The position numbers were made by a program, and so were the translations under genes. Below are positions 1 to 7,793 of a stretch of DNA of 64,000 nucleotides, piece after piece. Positions within the stretch are counted from its first letter, which is position 1. Each line of letters starts with the position of its first letter. The DNA comes from Streptomyces piniterrae (GTDB taxonomy: Bacteria > Actinomycetota > Actinomycetes > Streptomycetales > Streptomycetaceae): the NCBI RefSeq assembly GCF_005048155.1, contig NZ_SUMB01000009.1, positions 124,001-188,000 of the forward strand. Reading direction: 5' to 3'. The notes beneath the pieces are model-generated. The model saw nothing but the letters and a program-made list of their open reading frames with translations. It made no database searches and had not been told where the DNA came from.

Positions 1-362
1 GTGCCGGACGAGACCGTTCCGGCGGAGACGGTGAGGTCGCTGCTGTAGGTGCCGGGGAGCGGGGTGTGCCAGCGCTTGCGGCCGGTGGTGGCGTCGAACG
101 CGTACAGCCCCGGGCCGTCCTGTGTGGCGAGGTAGACCGTCCCGTGGTCGTGGACGACGGGTGCCAGGTCCGTGCCCGGATCGCCTTCGTCCTCCAGGAG
201 GAAGGTCCAGCGCGGTCGGTGGGCGGGCGGCTTGTCCTCTTCCAGGGCCTGGTTGACGGCCCGCCAGACGGCGACGGAGGCGAGCGCCCCCGCGGCGCCC
301 GCCCCCAGCTTCAGCATCTGCCGCCGGTCGATGCCCGTCCCTATTCGCCTGTGCGTCCCCAT
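1..362 (-). CDS. Tat-exported PQQ-like beta-propeller protein (3' end missing)
   Basis: Only the first 120 or so codons lie in the window; the gene runs off the left edge. The N-terminus carries a twin-arginine motif (DRRQMLKLG, about residues 13-21) followed by a short alanine/glycine hydrophobic core, so export by the Tat system is likely. After it comes FLLEDEGD...VVHDHGTVYLAT...LYAFDATTGRKRWHTPLPG. This is the repeating blade pattern of PQQ-binding-like (pyrrolo-quinoline repeat) beta-propellers. The ATG at 362 is the only sensible start before the signal. Such proteins are extracytoplasmic and often of unknown ligand; no cofactor role can be claimed from this fragment. Confidence 0.75.
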   Translation of the reverse strand, partial: MGTHRRIGTGIDRRQMLKLGAGAAGALASVAVWRAVNQALEEDKPPAHRPRWTFLLEDEGDPGTDLAPVVHDHGTVYLATQDGPGLYAFDATTGRKRWHTPLPGTYSSDLTVSAGTVSSG

Positions 363-456
363 ACCCGCAGGCTAGGCGGCGTCCGGTGAGCAGACGCGAC
401 CCGGCCCCGCCCGGTGCGGATCCACGGGGCGGGGCCGAGCGGGACCGGGCGAGCCG

Positions 457-1698
457 TCAGCGGGTGGCCGGTTCCGGGTAGAAGTCGCGGGGCCGGCCGC
501 GGTTGTCCTTGAGGCGGGCGAGCAGCGTTGCCGGGTACTCGATGAGCCAGTAGCTGGCCGCCGCCGTGGGCACGGCCGCCAGCAGCACGATCGCGATGGC
601 GAGCGGGAAGCCCGCCTGGCCCGTCGGCAGCAGCCCGGCCTTGTGGAGCTGGAGCATGACCGGCTCGTGCCAGATGAAGAGGCTGTAGCTGATCAGCCCG
701 ACCGCGGTGAGCCAGCGGGCCGTCAGCATCCGGTTCCAGTAGGTGCGTTGGCGTACCCGGAGGGTGCTGAAGAGCAGCAGCACCCACAGGGCGGAGGCGA
801 GCGGGTGGTAGTAGGTGAAGGTGAAGTTCTCGGGGGCGGAGTCGAGGGAGAGGTAGTAGAGGCCGGCCAGCGCGGCCATGGAGAGGGTGAGCGCGGGGCC
901 CTTGCGCAGTTTGCCGCGGTCGCCCAGGGCTGCCGTCAGCACCGCCAGTCCCATGCCTGCCGCGAATCCGCCGAAGCGGGCCTGCGGGCCGAAGTAGACG
1001 GCCCAGTCGGTGTGCGGCACCCCGTAGACGTAGTGGGCGACCGCGATCCAGACCAGCGGCACGACGTACAGCAGCAGGCAGCCGGCCGCGCACACGGCCA
1101 CCCGGGTGCGCCGCTGCCGCAGCCGCCGGCAGGCGCGTACCGCCAGCGGCCCCAGCCCGACCAGCACGAAGTAGAACAGCACCTCCAGCGAGAGGGACCA
1201 GGTCGGGCCCAGGGTGTAGAAGATCCGCTGCTGGTCGAAGACATGGGTGAAGGTGAGATGCTCGACCAGGTCCTGCCAGTTGCCCGGCAGGGTGGGATTG
1301 CGGGTCGCCCAGACGACGAGGACCGCGAGGAAATACAGCGGCAGGATGCGGATGGCGCGGCGGAAGAGGAACAGCCGGGCCGGCCGGATCGACCGTCCGT
1401 CGATCGCGGCCCGCGCGTACGACAGCGTCAGCAGATACGCGGACATCACGAAGAACAGGTCGATGACTTCGAGGGAGAGGACGGCACCCACGTACTCGTT
1501 GGCGACCGGTGGGTGCATGCCGTTCGAGTCGTAGCTGTAGTACTGCTGCCATACGTGGAAGATGACCGTGCTCAGCGCGGCGAGCCCGCGGAAGCCGTCG
1601 ATGTCACTGGCCCGGCTGCGGGACGGGGCCCCCTCCGGCGGACGGAGCCTGGCGGCGGGGGCGGGCTTGGCGGGGCGGACTTCGGACAGCGTGCTCAT
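457..1698 (-). CDS. Membrane acyltransferase 3 family (OafA/YrhL-like)
   Basis: A protein of about 413 residues with many hydrophobic segments. The family signature R-X10-H is present near the start (FRGLAALSTVIFHVW), after a short basic Pro/Ala-rich cytoplasmic tail. Acyltransferase-3 proteins transfer acetyl or other acyl groups from the cytoplasm to sugars or polymers at the membrane. The ATG at 1698 overlaps the stop of the upstream glycosyltransferase (ATGA), so the two are translationally coupled. That suggests this enzyme O-acylates the glycan made by its neighbour. Length fits the integral-membrane-only version of the family, without a C-terminal SGNH domain. Substrate unknown. Confidence 0.85.
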   Translation of the reverse strand: MSTLSEVRPAKPAPAARLRPPEGAPSRSRASDIDGFRGLAALSTVIFHVWQQYYSYDSNGMHPPVANEYVGAVLSLEVIDLFFVMSAYLLTLSYARAAIDGRSIRPARLFLFRRAIRILPLYFLAVLVVWATRNPTLPGNWQDLVEHLTFTHVFDQQRIFYTLGPTWSLSLEVLFYFVLVGLGPLAVRACRRLRQRRTRVAVCAAGCLLLYVVPLVWIAVAHYVYGVPHTDWAVYFGPQARFGGFAAGMGLAVLTAALGDRGKLRKGPALTLSMAALAGLYYLSLDSAPENFTFTYYHPLASALWVLLLFSTLRVRQRTYWNRMLTARWLTAVGLISYSLFIWHEPVMLQLHKAGLLPTGQAGFPLAIAIVLLAAVPTAAASYWLIEYPATLLARLKDNRGRPRDFYPEPATR

Positions 1699-4172
1699 CG
1701 TCGGGCCACCGCCTTCGCGGCGGCGCGCGGGGTGACCCGCCACTGCCGGTCCCCCAACGCCTCCTTCAGATGGGCCTGTCGGGCCACCAGGTTCTTGAAG
1801 TGGCTGTAGAAGAAGGTCGAGACGAAGAAGTACGACCAGAACCAGGGGCTGCGCTGGCGCAGTTCGGGGACCGCGAGCCGCCAGGCGAAGAGCGCCTGTA
1901 CGGGCCCGGCGGCCATCGTGAACACCACGGCCAGGACGCAGATCGGCACCGCCCAGTCGAGCCGCTCGAAGCCGCCGGCGCGCCACGCCGAGTAGAGGAG
2001 GATCGGCAGGATCTGCAGTGTCAGCCAGGGCTGTATCTCGCGCCAGCCGAGCAGGACGAACATCCCCAGTTTCTGACGGACCGTGAAGACCGGCGAACGC
2101 AGGCCCTGCCACAGGTGCTTGAGCGACACCTGGAGCCAGCCCTGTGCCCAGCGCGACCGCTGGTTCCACAGCGCCTTCAGCGTGGTGGGGGCCAGTTCGC
2201 GGGAGATGAGCGTGCGGTCCACGGCGAACCGGGAGCCCTCGTTGAGCGCGCGCAGCGTCGAGTCGATGTCCTCGGTCAGCATCGAGCCGTGCATACGGGT
2301 GCGGGCGAGCAGATCCGTGCGCCAGAAGCCGTTCGAGCCGCCGAAGACGCCGAAGCCGTAGAGGCGGGTGCGGCCCGGGTGGCTGACCGCGTAGATCGCC
2401 TCGAACTCGACCGCGACCAGCTTGGCGACGCGGGAGCTGTCGCCGTTGCGGATCACGCAGTGGCCCTGGACGACGTCGTAGCCGTTGGACAGCCAGTGCC
2501 AGGCGTCGCGGAAGGCGGTCGGGGCGGGGTGGTGGTCGGCGTCGAAGATGCCGACGAACTCGCCGCGGACGCGGGTGACGGCGGCGTTGATGTTCTGCGC
2601 CTTGGAGGTGGAGCCGGCGACCGGGAGCAGCACGAGGCGCGGGTCGCGGGCAGCGATCTCGCGCAGGGTTTCCTCGACGGGCAGGGGGTGCGGCGTGTTG
2701 TACGCGAGCACGATCTCCAGCTCGTTGGGGTAGTCGAGGCGGAGGAACGACTCGACGGTGTCGACGATGGTCGCCGCCTCATTGGGCAGATACGCGGCGA
2801 TGACGGCGCTGGCCGGCGGATAGGGCTGGCCGGGCTTCTCGGGCCGGGGGGTCGAGTCGAGGGAGTACAGGCACTCCAGGACGATGAGCAGCGCGGACAG
2901 CACCAGCCCTGCCACCACCACCCAGTACATGGCCGAGCCGAGGTCCCAACCCAGCTCGTATGTCTGCTGGTAGAGCACGAACGGCACGCCGACACCGAGC
3001 AGCAGTGTCAGGACCGGCGACAGCGCCGACAGGGCGGGGCGGATCAGCGAGCCGAGGGGGCGGCGCCGGTGGCGGTGCGGTGCACCGCGCATCCAGGGCG
3101 CGTACCTGACGGGCCGTAGGTCCCGGTGCCGGATGGCTTCCTGTACGGCGTCCCGCGCCTTGGCGATCGCCTGTGTTCCGTCGGGGCATTCGGCCAGCGG
3201 CAGCCAGCCGATCGCCGGGGTCAGGCGGACGTTCTCGTCGGCGACGACGAAGCGGGTGCCGGCCACGGTGTTGGCGAACTTCTGGAGGGCGCGGCGTGCG
3301 GTCTCCTCGTCGACACCGGGCATCAGCATCAGCAGATGGCCGTCGTCGTCCCAGCCCAGCCGGTCGCAGAAACTGCCCAGCCGCTCCGCCACACCGGCCA
3401 GCCGTTCGGCGACCTCACGGCGTACCCGCGGTCCGAGCCGGGCTTCGAGGGCGCCGATCTCGGCCACGCCGACCACGGCGATGACGCCGCCGCGCCGGCT
3501 CGCTTCGGGGCGTTGGAGTTCCCGGTCGAGTTCGTCCAGAAAGTGCGGGTGGGAGTAGAGGCCGGTGCGCGGGTCGAGGAGCAGACTCTCCACCGGGACC
3601 GGCACGCGGCGGAGTTTGGCCTCGATCCGGGCGGACAGCTCGACCGGGTCGGAGGCCTCGGGTATGCAGTCGTCGGCCCCGTTGCGCAGCATGTCGACGA
3701 TGCCGGCGGGCTCCGGGGTGGCGGTGACCATGACGAGCGGCAGGGCGCGCCCGCCGGGGATGGTGCGGACCTCGCGGATCAGGTCGAGGCCGGCCCGCTG
3801 GTCGCCCGGTGTACGGCTGGGGTCGGGGCCGTGTCGGCCGTGCTCGTCCAGAGCCACGACCGCGTCCGGGGGCGCCTGTTGGACCTGCTGGTTCACCTTG
3901 CCCGGCGGGGCGTGGCTGACCTCGTGTCCGGTCGACCGGAGGGTCTGGGTCAGCCGGTCCACACGCGGTCCCGGGGTGCCGACCACCAGGACGTGGCCGC
4001 CGCCGGCGGGGGCATCGGCGTGGGGGTGGGGGGCGTCGGTCCGAGGCGCGTCGGCGTGGGGGGCGCCGGCGAGTTCGGGGTGGCGGCCGAGGCCGCTGTG
4101 GACTGCCGTGTCCGCGTTGCCGAGCAGCGCCACGGAGGAGTCCTGGGGGCTTGGTTGGTGCGAAGTGAGCAC
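1695..4172 (-). CDS. Receiver-like / degenerate GGDEF / GT2 glycosyltransferase fusion
   Basis: About 825 residues. Order: an Ala/Pro/His-rich tail; a receiver-like domain (about 60-180) whose usual C-terminal lysine region reads ADDCIPEAS; a GGDEF-like domain (about 190-345) in which GGDEF is replaced by DDDGH; two membrane helices; then a processive GT2 domain with DADHHP, TEDID and QRSRWAQGW (the D, DxD, TED and QxxRW pattern of cellulose/hyaluronan-synthase-like enzymes); then further membrane helices. The likely product is a membrane-extruded beta-glycan. The receiver and GGDEF modules look non-catalytic and may sense a ligand. I chose GTG 4172 because AAAGGA lies 8 nt upstream; an ATG at 4193 is in frame without a good RBS. 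Coupled to the acyltransferase downstream. Confidence 0.85.
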   Translation of the reverse strand: MLTSHQPSPQDSSVALLGNADTAVHSGLGRHPELAGAPHADAPRTDAPHPHADAPAGGGHVLVVGTPGPRVDRLTQTLRSTGHEVSHAPPGKVNQQVQQAPPDAVVALDEHGRHGPDPSRTPGDQRAGLDLIREVRTIPGGRALPLVMVTATPEPAGIVDMLRNGADDCIPEASDPVELSARIEAKLRRVPVPVESLLLDPRTGLYSHPHFLDELDRELQRPEASRRGGVIAVVGVAEIGALEARLGPRVRREVAERLAGVAERLGSFCDRLGWDDDGHLLMLMPGVDEETARRALQKFANTVAGTRFVVADENVRLTPAIGWLPLAECPDGTQAIAKARDAVQEAIRHRDLRPVRYAPWMRGAPHRHRRRPLGSLIRPALSALSPVLTLLLGVGVPFVLYQQTYELGWDLGSAMYWVVVAGLVLSALLIVLECLYSLDSTPRPEKPGQPYPPASAVIAAYLPNEAATIVDTVESFLRLDYPNELEIVLAYNTPHPLPVEETLREIAARDPRLVLLPVAGSTSKAQNINAAVTRVRGEFVGIFDADHHPAPTAFRDAWHWLSNGYDVVQGHCVIRNGDSSRVAKLVAVEFEAIYAVSHPGRTRLYGFGVFGGSNGFWRTDLLARTRMHGSMLTEDIDSTLRALNEGSRFAVDRTLISRELAPTTLKALWNQRSRWAQGWLQVSLKHLWQGLRSPVFTVRQKLGMFVLLGWREIQPWLTLQILPILLYSAWRAGGFERLDWAVPICVLAVVFTMAAGPVQALFAWRLAVPELRQRSPWFWSYFFVSTFFYSHFKNLVARQAHLKEALGDRQWRVTPRAAAKAVARR

Positions 4173-5138
4173 CGGGATTGTCCTTTCTTGCATGGAGGCA
4201 CGCGAAAGCCGGTCCGGTCGCCAGGAGTGCGGGAGTTGCGGACCATGGGGGGCCTTGGCGTCCGGGTCACAGCAGCAGGCGGCAGCCCGGCGTCAAAGGC
4301 CGGTCGGTGGCCTGTTCAGTGGCGGTACACGCACGGCGGGCGGCTCAACGGGCCTGCCCGGAAGGCGACTTCATCTGACGCCGGAAACGGCGTGGCCAGG
4401 TCTGCCCCGGAGCGGGAAACCGGAAATCGTCCGTGCGGTCGCGAAAGCGCGCGGGGTGGCGCGGTGGTCATGGCGAGAGGGTGCCGGGCGGCCCGGCCCA
4501 ATTGCGTCTGGCGCAGGGCACCGGCAATTGACGGAGGCACCGAGAGACCCTGTCCACCGGACAGGGCCTGGAGACCGTCTTTCCGCGAGTCGACCTCTCT
4601 CGTCAGGACGCGCAGGTATTAAGCCTCGGAGCGCGCGAGCGCGATCCAGGAGTGTTCGCATGTGGAGGTCCCATCCTGATCGGATTGTGGGGGGAGGACC
4701 GAATGTCGTTCAGTGCAGGTTCAGTGCAGCCGGCGAACCCGGGTCGGTGGGTGCGTCGACAACGCAAGCCTCGGCGATCACTGTGACACTGCACCTTCAT
4801 CTACGTAACACTCTCATTACGGCCGACTGTATTACCAGCCTCGCGGAACGGAAACGCGCCCCTAACGCCGATACACGGCCATTTCGCGCCTTTGGGTCCG
4901 CGGCTCCACACTTTCGGCACGCCGACCGTTACGCGCTTCTCGAACTGCTATATCCGGTACGCGGCTTGATGACCGAAATCAACTACTAGGCAGTAACTCC
5001 GGCTTCCGCCAAAGGCGCCGGCTCGCGCCTTTGCGTCGCGGAGGAACTGGAGATTCGTACCTCTGGACCATCTGTTAATCTGCCCGCCCCTGGAGGTTCC
5101 TCCATCTACCGCTCCCCCAAAGCACCCTCGCGCTCCGG
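4173..5138. other. Long intergenic region between divergent genes
   Basis: Nearly 1 kb without a convincing gene. The first half is ordinary GC-rich DNA. About 4780-5080 is clearly more AT-rich and is the likely promoter region for the HTH gene to the right. An 11-bp sequence (gttcagtgcag) is repeated head to tail at 4708-4718 and 4719-4729. Short open frames here have poor third-position GC and no RBS, so I do not call them. A small RNA or an unusually long leader for the glycosyltransferase operon would fit but is not shown. Confidence 0.6.
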
Positions 5139-5882
5139 GTGCAGCGAGGTGTCCCGTACGTGTACAGCACTCCGTTTTCCCCAGCAGAGGCCAGATCCGC
5201 GCGGGCCCGGGTGGGTCTGAGCACGGCTCAGGTCGCCCAGACCATGACGGCGTGCGGGGCCCCGGTCCGCCCCGAGATGGTCGATGCGTGGGAGTACGGC
5301 TCCCAGATCCCGACCGAGCACCAGCTCTTCGTGCTCGCCGATGTCCTGTGGTGCCCGCCGACCGTGCTGATGGGTGTGGAACCGCGGACCCTGGCCGAGC
5401 ACCGGATGGCCCGGCAGTTGAGCGCGGAGCGGCTGGCTCAGCTGATCGGCATGGATCCGGAGATCTACCGGGCGGCGGAGGCGGCACAGGAGTGGCCCGG
5501 CGACTACCGCCAGACCAAGGCGCTGGTGGAGGCCCTGGGCCTGTCGCTGCGCAAGCTGATCGGGGTCATGGGCCGGGTCGACGAACTGGCCGGGCATCTG
5601 CGGACGGCCATCGACGGGCGCTGGAAGGCACACGTCGGACCGATCACGGAGATCACCACACTCAACAAGACACGGGTCGGCGACGCGCTGCGCACCATGC
5701 ACACGGAGTTCCAGGAGTTCTCCGAGCGCTACATGGGCCATGTGGTGGCCAGGAACGACGACTCCCTGCTCAAGGGCATCAAGGCCGAGCGCTCCGCGTA
5801 TCTGCGCCGGCTGGTGGACCACTTCTGGGAGCTGATCGGCGACGCGGGCGAGGCGCCCCCGTTCAACACGGTGAACCACTAG
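5139..5882 (+). CDS. Helix-turn-helix (XRE-like) DNA-binding protein
   Basis: About 247 residues. The N-terminal 70 residues (ARVGLSTAQVAQTMTACG...PEMVDAWEYGSQIPTEHQLFVLADVLWCPP) have the spacing of an XRE/Cro HTH. A second, weaker HTH-like stretch follows (LSAERLAQLIGMDPEIYRAAE). The C-terminal half is helical and polar and matches nothing I recognise. No good Shine-Dalgarno precedes the GTG at 5139; a GTG at 5160 is an alternative. It stands alone with a strong terminator after it, so it is probably a monocistronic regulator. Targets cannot be inferred; the divergent glycan operon is the obvious candidate but is nearly 1 kb away. Confidence 0.75.
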   Translation: MQRGVPYVYSTPFSPAEARSARARVGLSTAQVAQTMTACGAPVRPEMVDAWEYGSQIPTEHQLFVLADVLWCPPTVLMGVEPRTLAEHRMARQLSAERLAQLIGMDPEIYRAAEAAQEWPGDYRQTKALVEALGLSLRKLIGVMGRVDELAGHLRTAIDGRWKAHVGPITEITTLNKTRVGDALRTMHTEFQEFSERYMGHVVARNDDSLLKGIKAERSAYLRRLVDHFWELIGDAGEAPPFNTVNH

Positions 5883-5938
5883 GGACAGCGCGAGCGGGCT
5901 CGACGGGGAGACGCGACGAGACCCTCGGCAGGGAGACA

Positions 5939-5981
5939 AGAGGCCGGGGTGGGACCACGTACGGGTCCCACCCCGGCCTCT
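5939..5981. terminator. Bidirectional hairpin terminator
   Basis: Perfect 18-bp stem (5939-5956 with 5964-5981) and a 7-nt loop, without a U tract, as is usual in Streptomyces. It sits between the convergent HTH and NCS2 permease genes and can serve both. Confidence 0.85.
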
Positions 5982-5995
5982 GCGTACGGCGCCGC

Positions 5996-7453
5996 TCAGT
6001 GCGCGGCAGCCCCGCCTGTCCCCCGCCCACCCGTGCCCATGTGGGGATCCATCGGCTCGTCGTCGTCCTCGATGTCGTCCCAGTCGATCTCCATCGACTT
6101 GCGACGCCCGATGACGTTGAAGAGCAGGTTCAGCAGGATCGCGGTGAGACTGCCCAGTGTGATGCCGCTGTCGAGGACCGCGCGGACGTCCTCCGGCATC
6201 CGCTCGAAGAGCTGCGGAATGGCGGTGGGCAGCAGCGAAGCGGCGAAGCCGACGGCCACGATCAGGGCGTTGCGCTCCTCGCGCAGATCGACCTTGCCCA
6301 GGATCTGGATGCCGACCGCGGCGACCATGCCGAACATCGAGATCGCCGCGCCGCCGAGCACCGGGTGCGGGATCGCGGCGACCAGGCTGCCGGCCTTCGG
6401 GAGCAGCCCCAGGACGATCATGAATCCGCCGGCCGCGACCACCACATAGCGGCTCATCACCTTGGACATCCGCACCAGACCGATGTTCTCGGCGAACGCC
6501 ACATAGGGGAAGGAGTTGAGGACGCCGCCGAGGACGGTGGCGACACCGTCGGCGCGCAGCGCGCTGGCCACGGTGTCGTTGTCGACCTTCTTGCCGGTGA
6601 CCTCGCCGATGGCGTAGACGTCGCCGGTGGTCTCCACCATCGTAATGATCATGACGATGACCATCGCGATGATCGGGAACAGCTCGAACTTCGGCATGCC
6701 GTAGTGGAACGGCGTGCTGACGCCGATCCAGTCGGCGTTCGTGACCGCACTGAGGTCGACGTCGCCGAGGAACCAGGCGACGGTGGTGCCCCCGACCAGG
6801 CCGAGGAGCACCGCGAGGCTGCTCAGGAACGGCTTGCCGACACGGACCAGGGCCAGGATGAACAGCAGGGTGCCGAGGGCGTATCCGAGGTTCTTGAGAT
6901 CGCCGAATTCGGGCTTTCCGGCCAACTGGGCACCGCCGGCCGCGTCCTGGAGGCCGGTGGGTATCAGCGTGAGGCCGATGATGGTGAGGATCGTGCCGAT
7001 GACGACCGGCGGGAAGTACTTCACCAGCTTGCTGAGGAAGGGCGCCAGGAGGAAGGTCGCGATGCCCGCCGTGATCACCGCGCCGTAGACGACGAGCAGA
7101 CCGGCGGTGCCGCCGCCCGCGCCCAGGCCGATGGCGATCATCGGTGAGACGGCGGTGAAGGTGACGCCCTGGACCAGGGGCAGTCGCGCGCCGATCTTCC
7201 AGACGCCGAGGGCCTGGATGATGGTGGCGATACCGCAGGTCAGCAGGTCCGCGTTGATCAGGTAGACAAGCTCCTCGTGGGACAGGCCCAAGGCATTTCC
7301 GAGGAGGATCGGGACGATTACCGCTCCCGCGTAAAAGGCGAGGACGTGCTGGAATCCGTAGAGCGTGAGCTTGCCGACGGGCAGTACCTCGTCGACGGGG
7401 TGAGCCCTCTGGCGGAGGGACTGCTGGGAGGTTTGCCGGGGGACTCGTGCCAT
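5996..7453 (-). CDS. NCS2 nucleobase permease (xanthine/urate type)
   Basis: About 485 residues with 12-14 membrane helices. N-terminal sequence KLTLYGFQHVLAFYAGAVIVP and the helix-8/10 motifs NSFPYVAFAENIGLVRMSKV resemble the PbuX/urate branch of nucleobase:cation symporter-2 more than the uracil branch. It should carry purine bases such as xanthine or urate inward with H+ or Na+. The C-terminal tail is acidic (WDDIEDDDEP). ATG 7453 is preceded by AAGG at 7-nt spacing; longer in-frame extensions lack an RBS. Substrate assignment is by motif only. No purine catabolism genes are adjacent. Confidence 0.85.
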   Translation of the reverse strand: MARVPRQTSQQSLRQRAHPVDEVLPVGKLTLYGFQHVLAFYAGAVIVPILLGNALGLSHEELVYLINADLLTCGIATIIQALGVWKIGARLPLVQGVTFTAVSPMIAIGLGAGGGTAGLLVVYGAVITAGIATFLLAPFLSKLVKYFPPVVIGTILTIIGLTLIPTGLQDAAGGAQLAGKPEFGDLKNLGYALGTLLFILALVRVGKPFLSSLAVLLGLVGGTTVAWFLGDVDLSAVTNADWIGVSTPFHYGMPKFELFPIIAMVIVMIITMVETTGDVYAIGEVTGKKVDNDTVASALRADGVATVLGGVLNSFPYVAFAENIGLVRMSKVMSRYVVVAAGGFMIVLGLLPKAGSLVAAIPHPVLGGAAISMFGMVAAVGIQILGKVDLREERNALIVAVGFAASLLPTAIPQLFERMPEDVRAVLDSGITLGSLTAILLNLLFNVIGRRKSMEIDWDDIEDDDEPMDPHMGTGGRGTGGAAAH

Positions 7454-7793
7454 CTCTGCCTTGCCTTCGGGAGGTAGGTGAATAAGAGGGGAACCGGCGC
7501 CTTTCCGTCCCCACAAGGACGGTTACGGCGCCGGCCTGGGTCATACAAAGCCGACGTTCAGCGGTGTTGCCCACACCACCGATGCCCACACAGCCCGCGC
7601 TGCGCAATGCGTCCTGGTTCGGCAGGACATCCTGCATTCAGCGAAGCAAATCCCGGTATTTCTATGGAATTTGCAGGTGGGGCCGATCGGAGCGTCACCT
7701 TAGTTGACCTCCGGCATTTCGCGCGAGTAGCCGGCCGCCGGGCTCCGGAGTCACAACAGGCGGGGGCCAGGACACCGCCGTAAAATTCCTGGT
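7454..7793. other. Intergenic region between divergent NCS2 and FHA-ABC genes
   Basis: Holds the NCS2 leader, with a two-tier hairpin entered separately, and at its right end the sequence TAAAAT-N7-ATG directly before the FHA-ABC gene. No Shine-Dalgarno lies between, so that gene is probably read from a leaderless transcript. Small open frames in this stretch have no coding signature. Confidence 0.6.
7494..7534 (-). promoter_or_regulatory. Structured leader upstream of the NCS2 permease
   Basis: Two nested stems: outer CCGGCGCC (7494-7501 with 7527-7534) and inner CCGTCC (7505-7510 with 7517-7522), separated by internal-loop bases. It lies about 40 nt upstream of the permease start on the minus strand. 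It could be a cis-regulatory RNA or an operator. I do not recognise it as a known purine riboswitch. Confidence 0.4.

Noticed and set aside
457..2169. A 570-residue version of the acyltransferase
   Set aside because: The first 157 residues are antisense or out-of-frame translation of the GT2 gene; ATG 1698 overlaps the GT2 stop as a normal coupled start.
4603..4800. Small minus-strand gene in the 4.2-5.1 kb gap
   Set aside because: No RBS, no domain, codon bias unlike neighbours.
7460..7560. PyrR-binding or known purine riboswitch in the NCS2 leader
   Set aside because: The conserved loop sequences of those elements are not present; only stem pairing is seen.
5106..7637. Very long open frames antisense to real genes (also 12254-14281, 19537-22563, 23368-26127, 30306-32618, 54669-56456)
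   Set aside because: They mirror the third-position GC of the true genes on the other strand, have repetitive Arg/Gly/Ala content and no RBS or recognisable domains.
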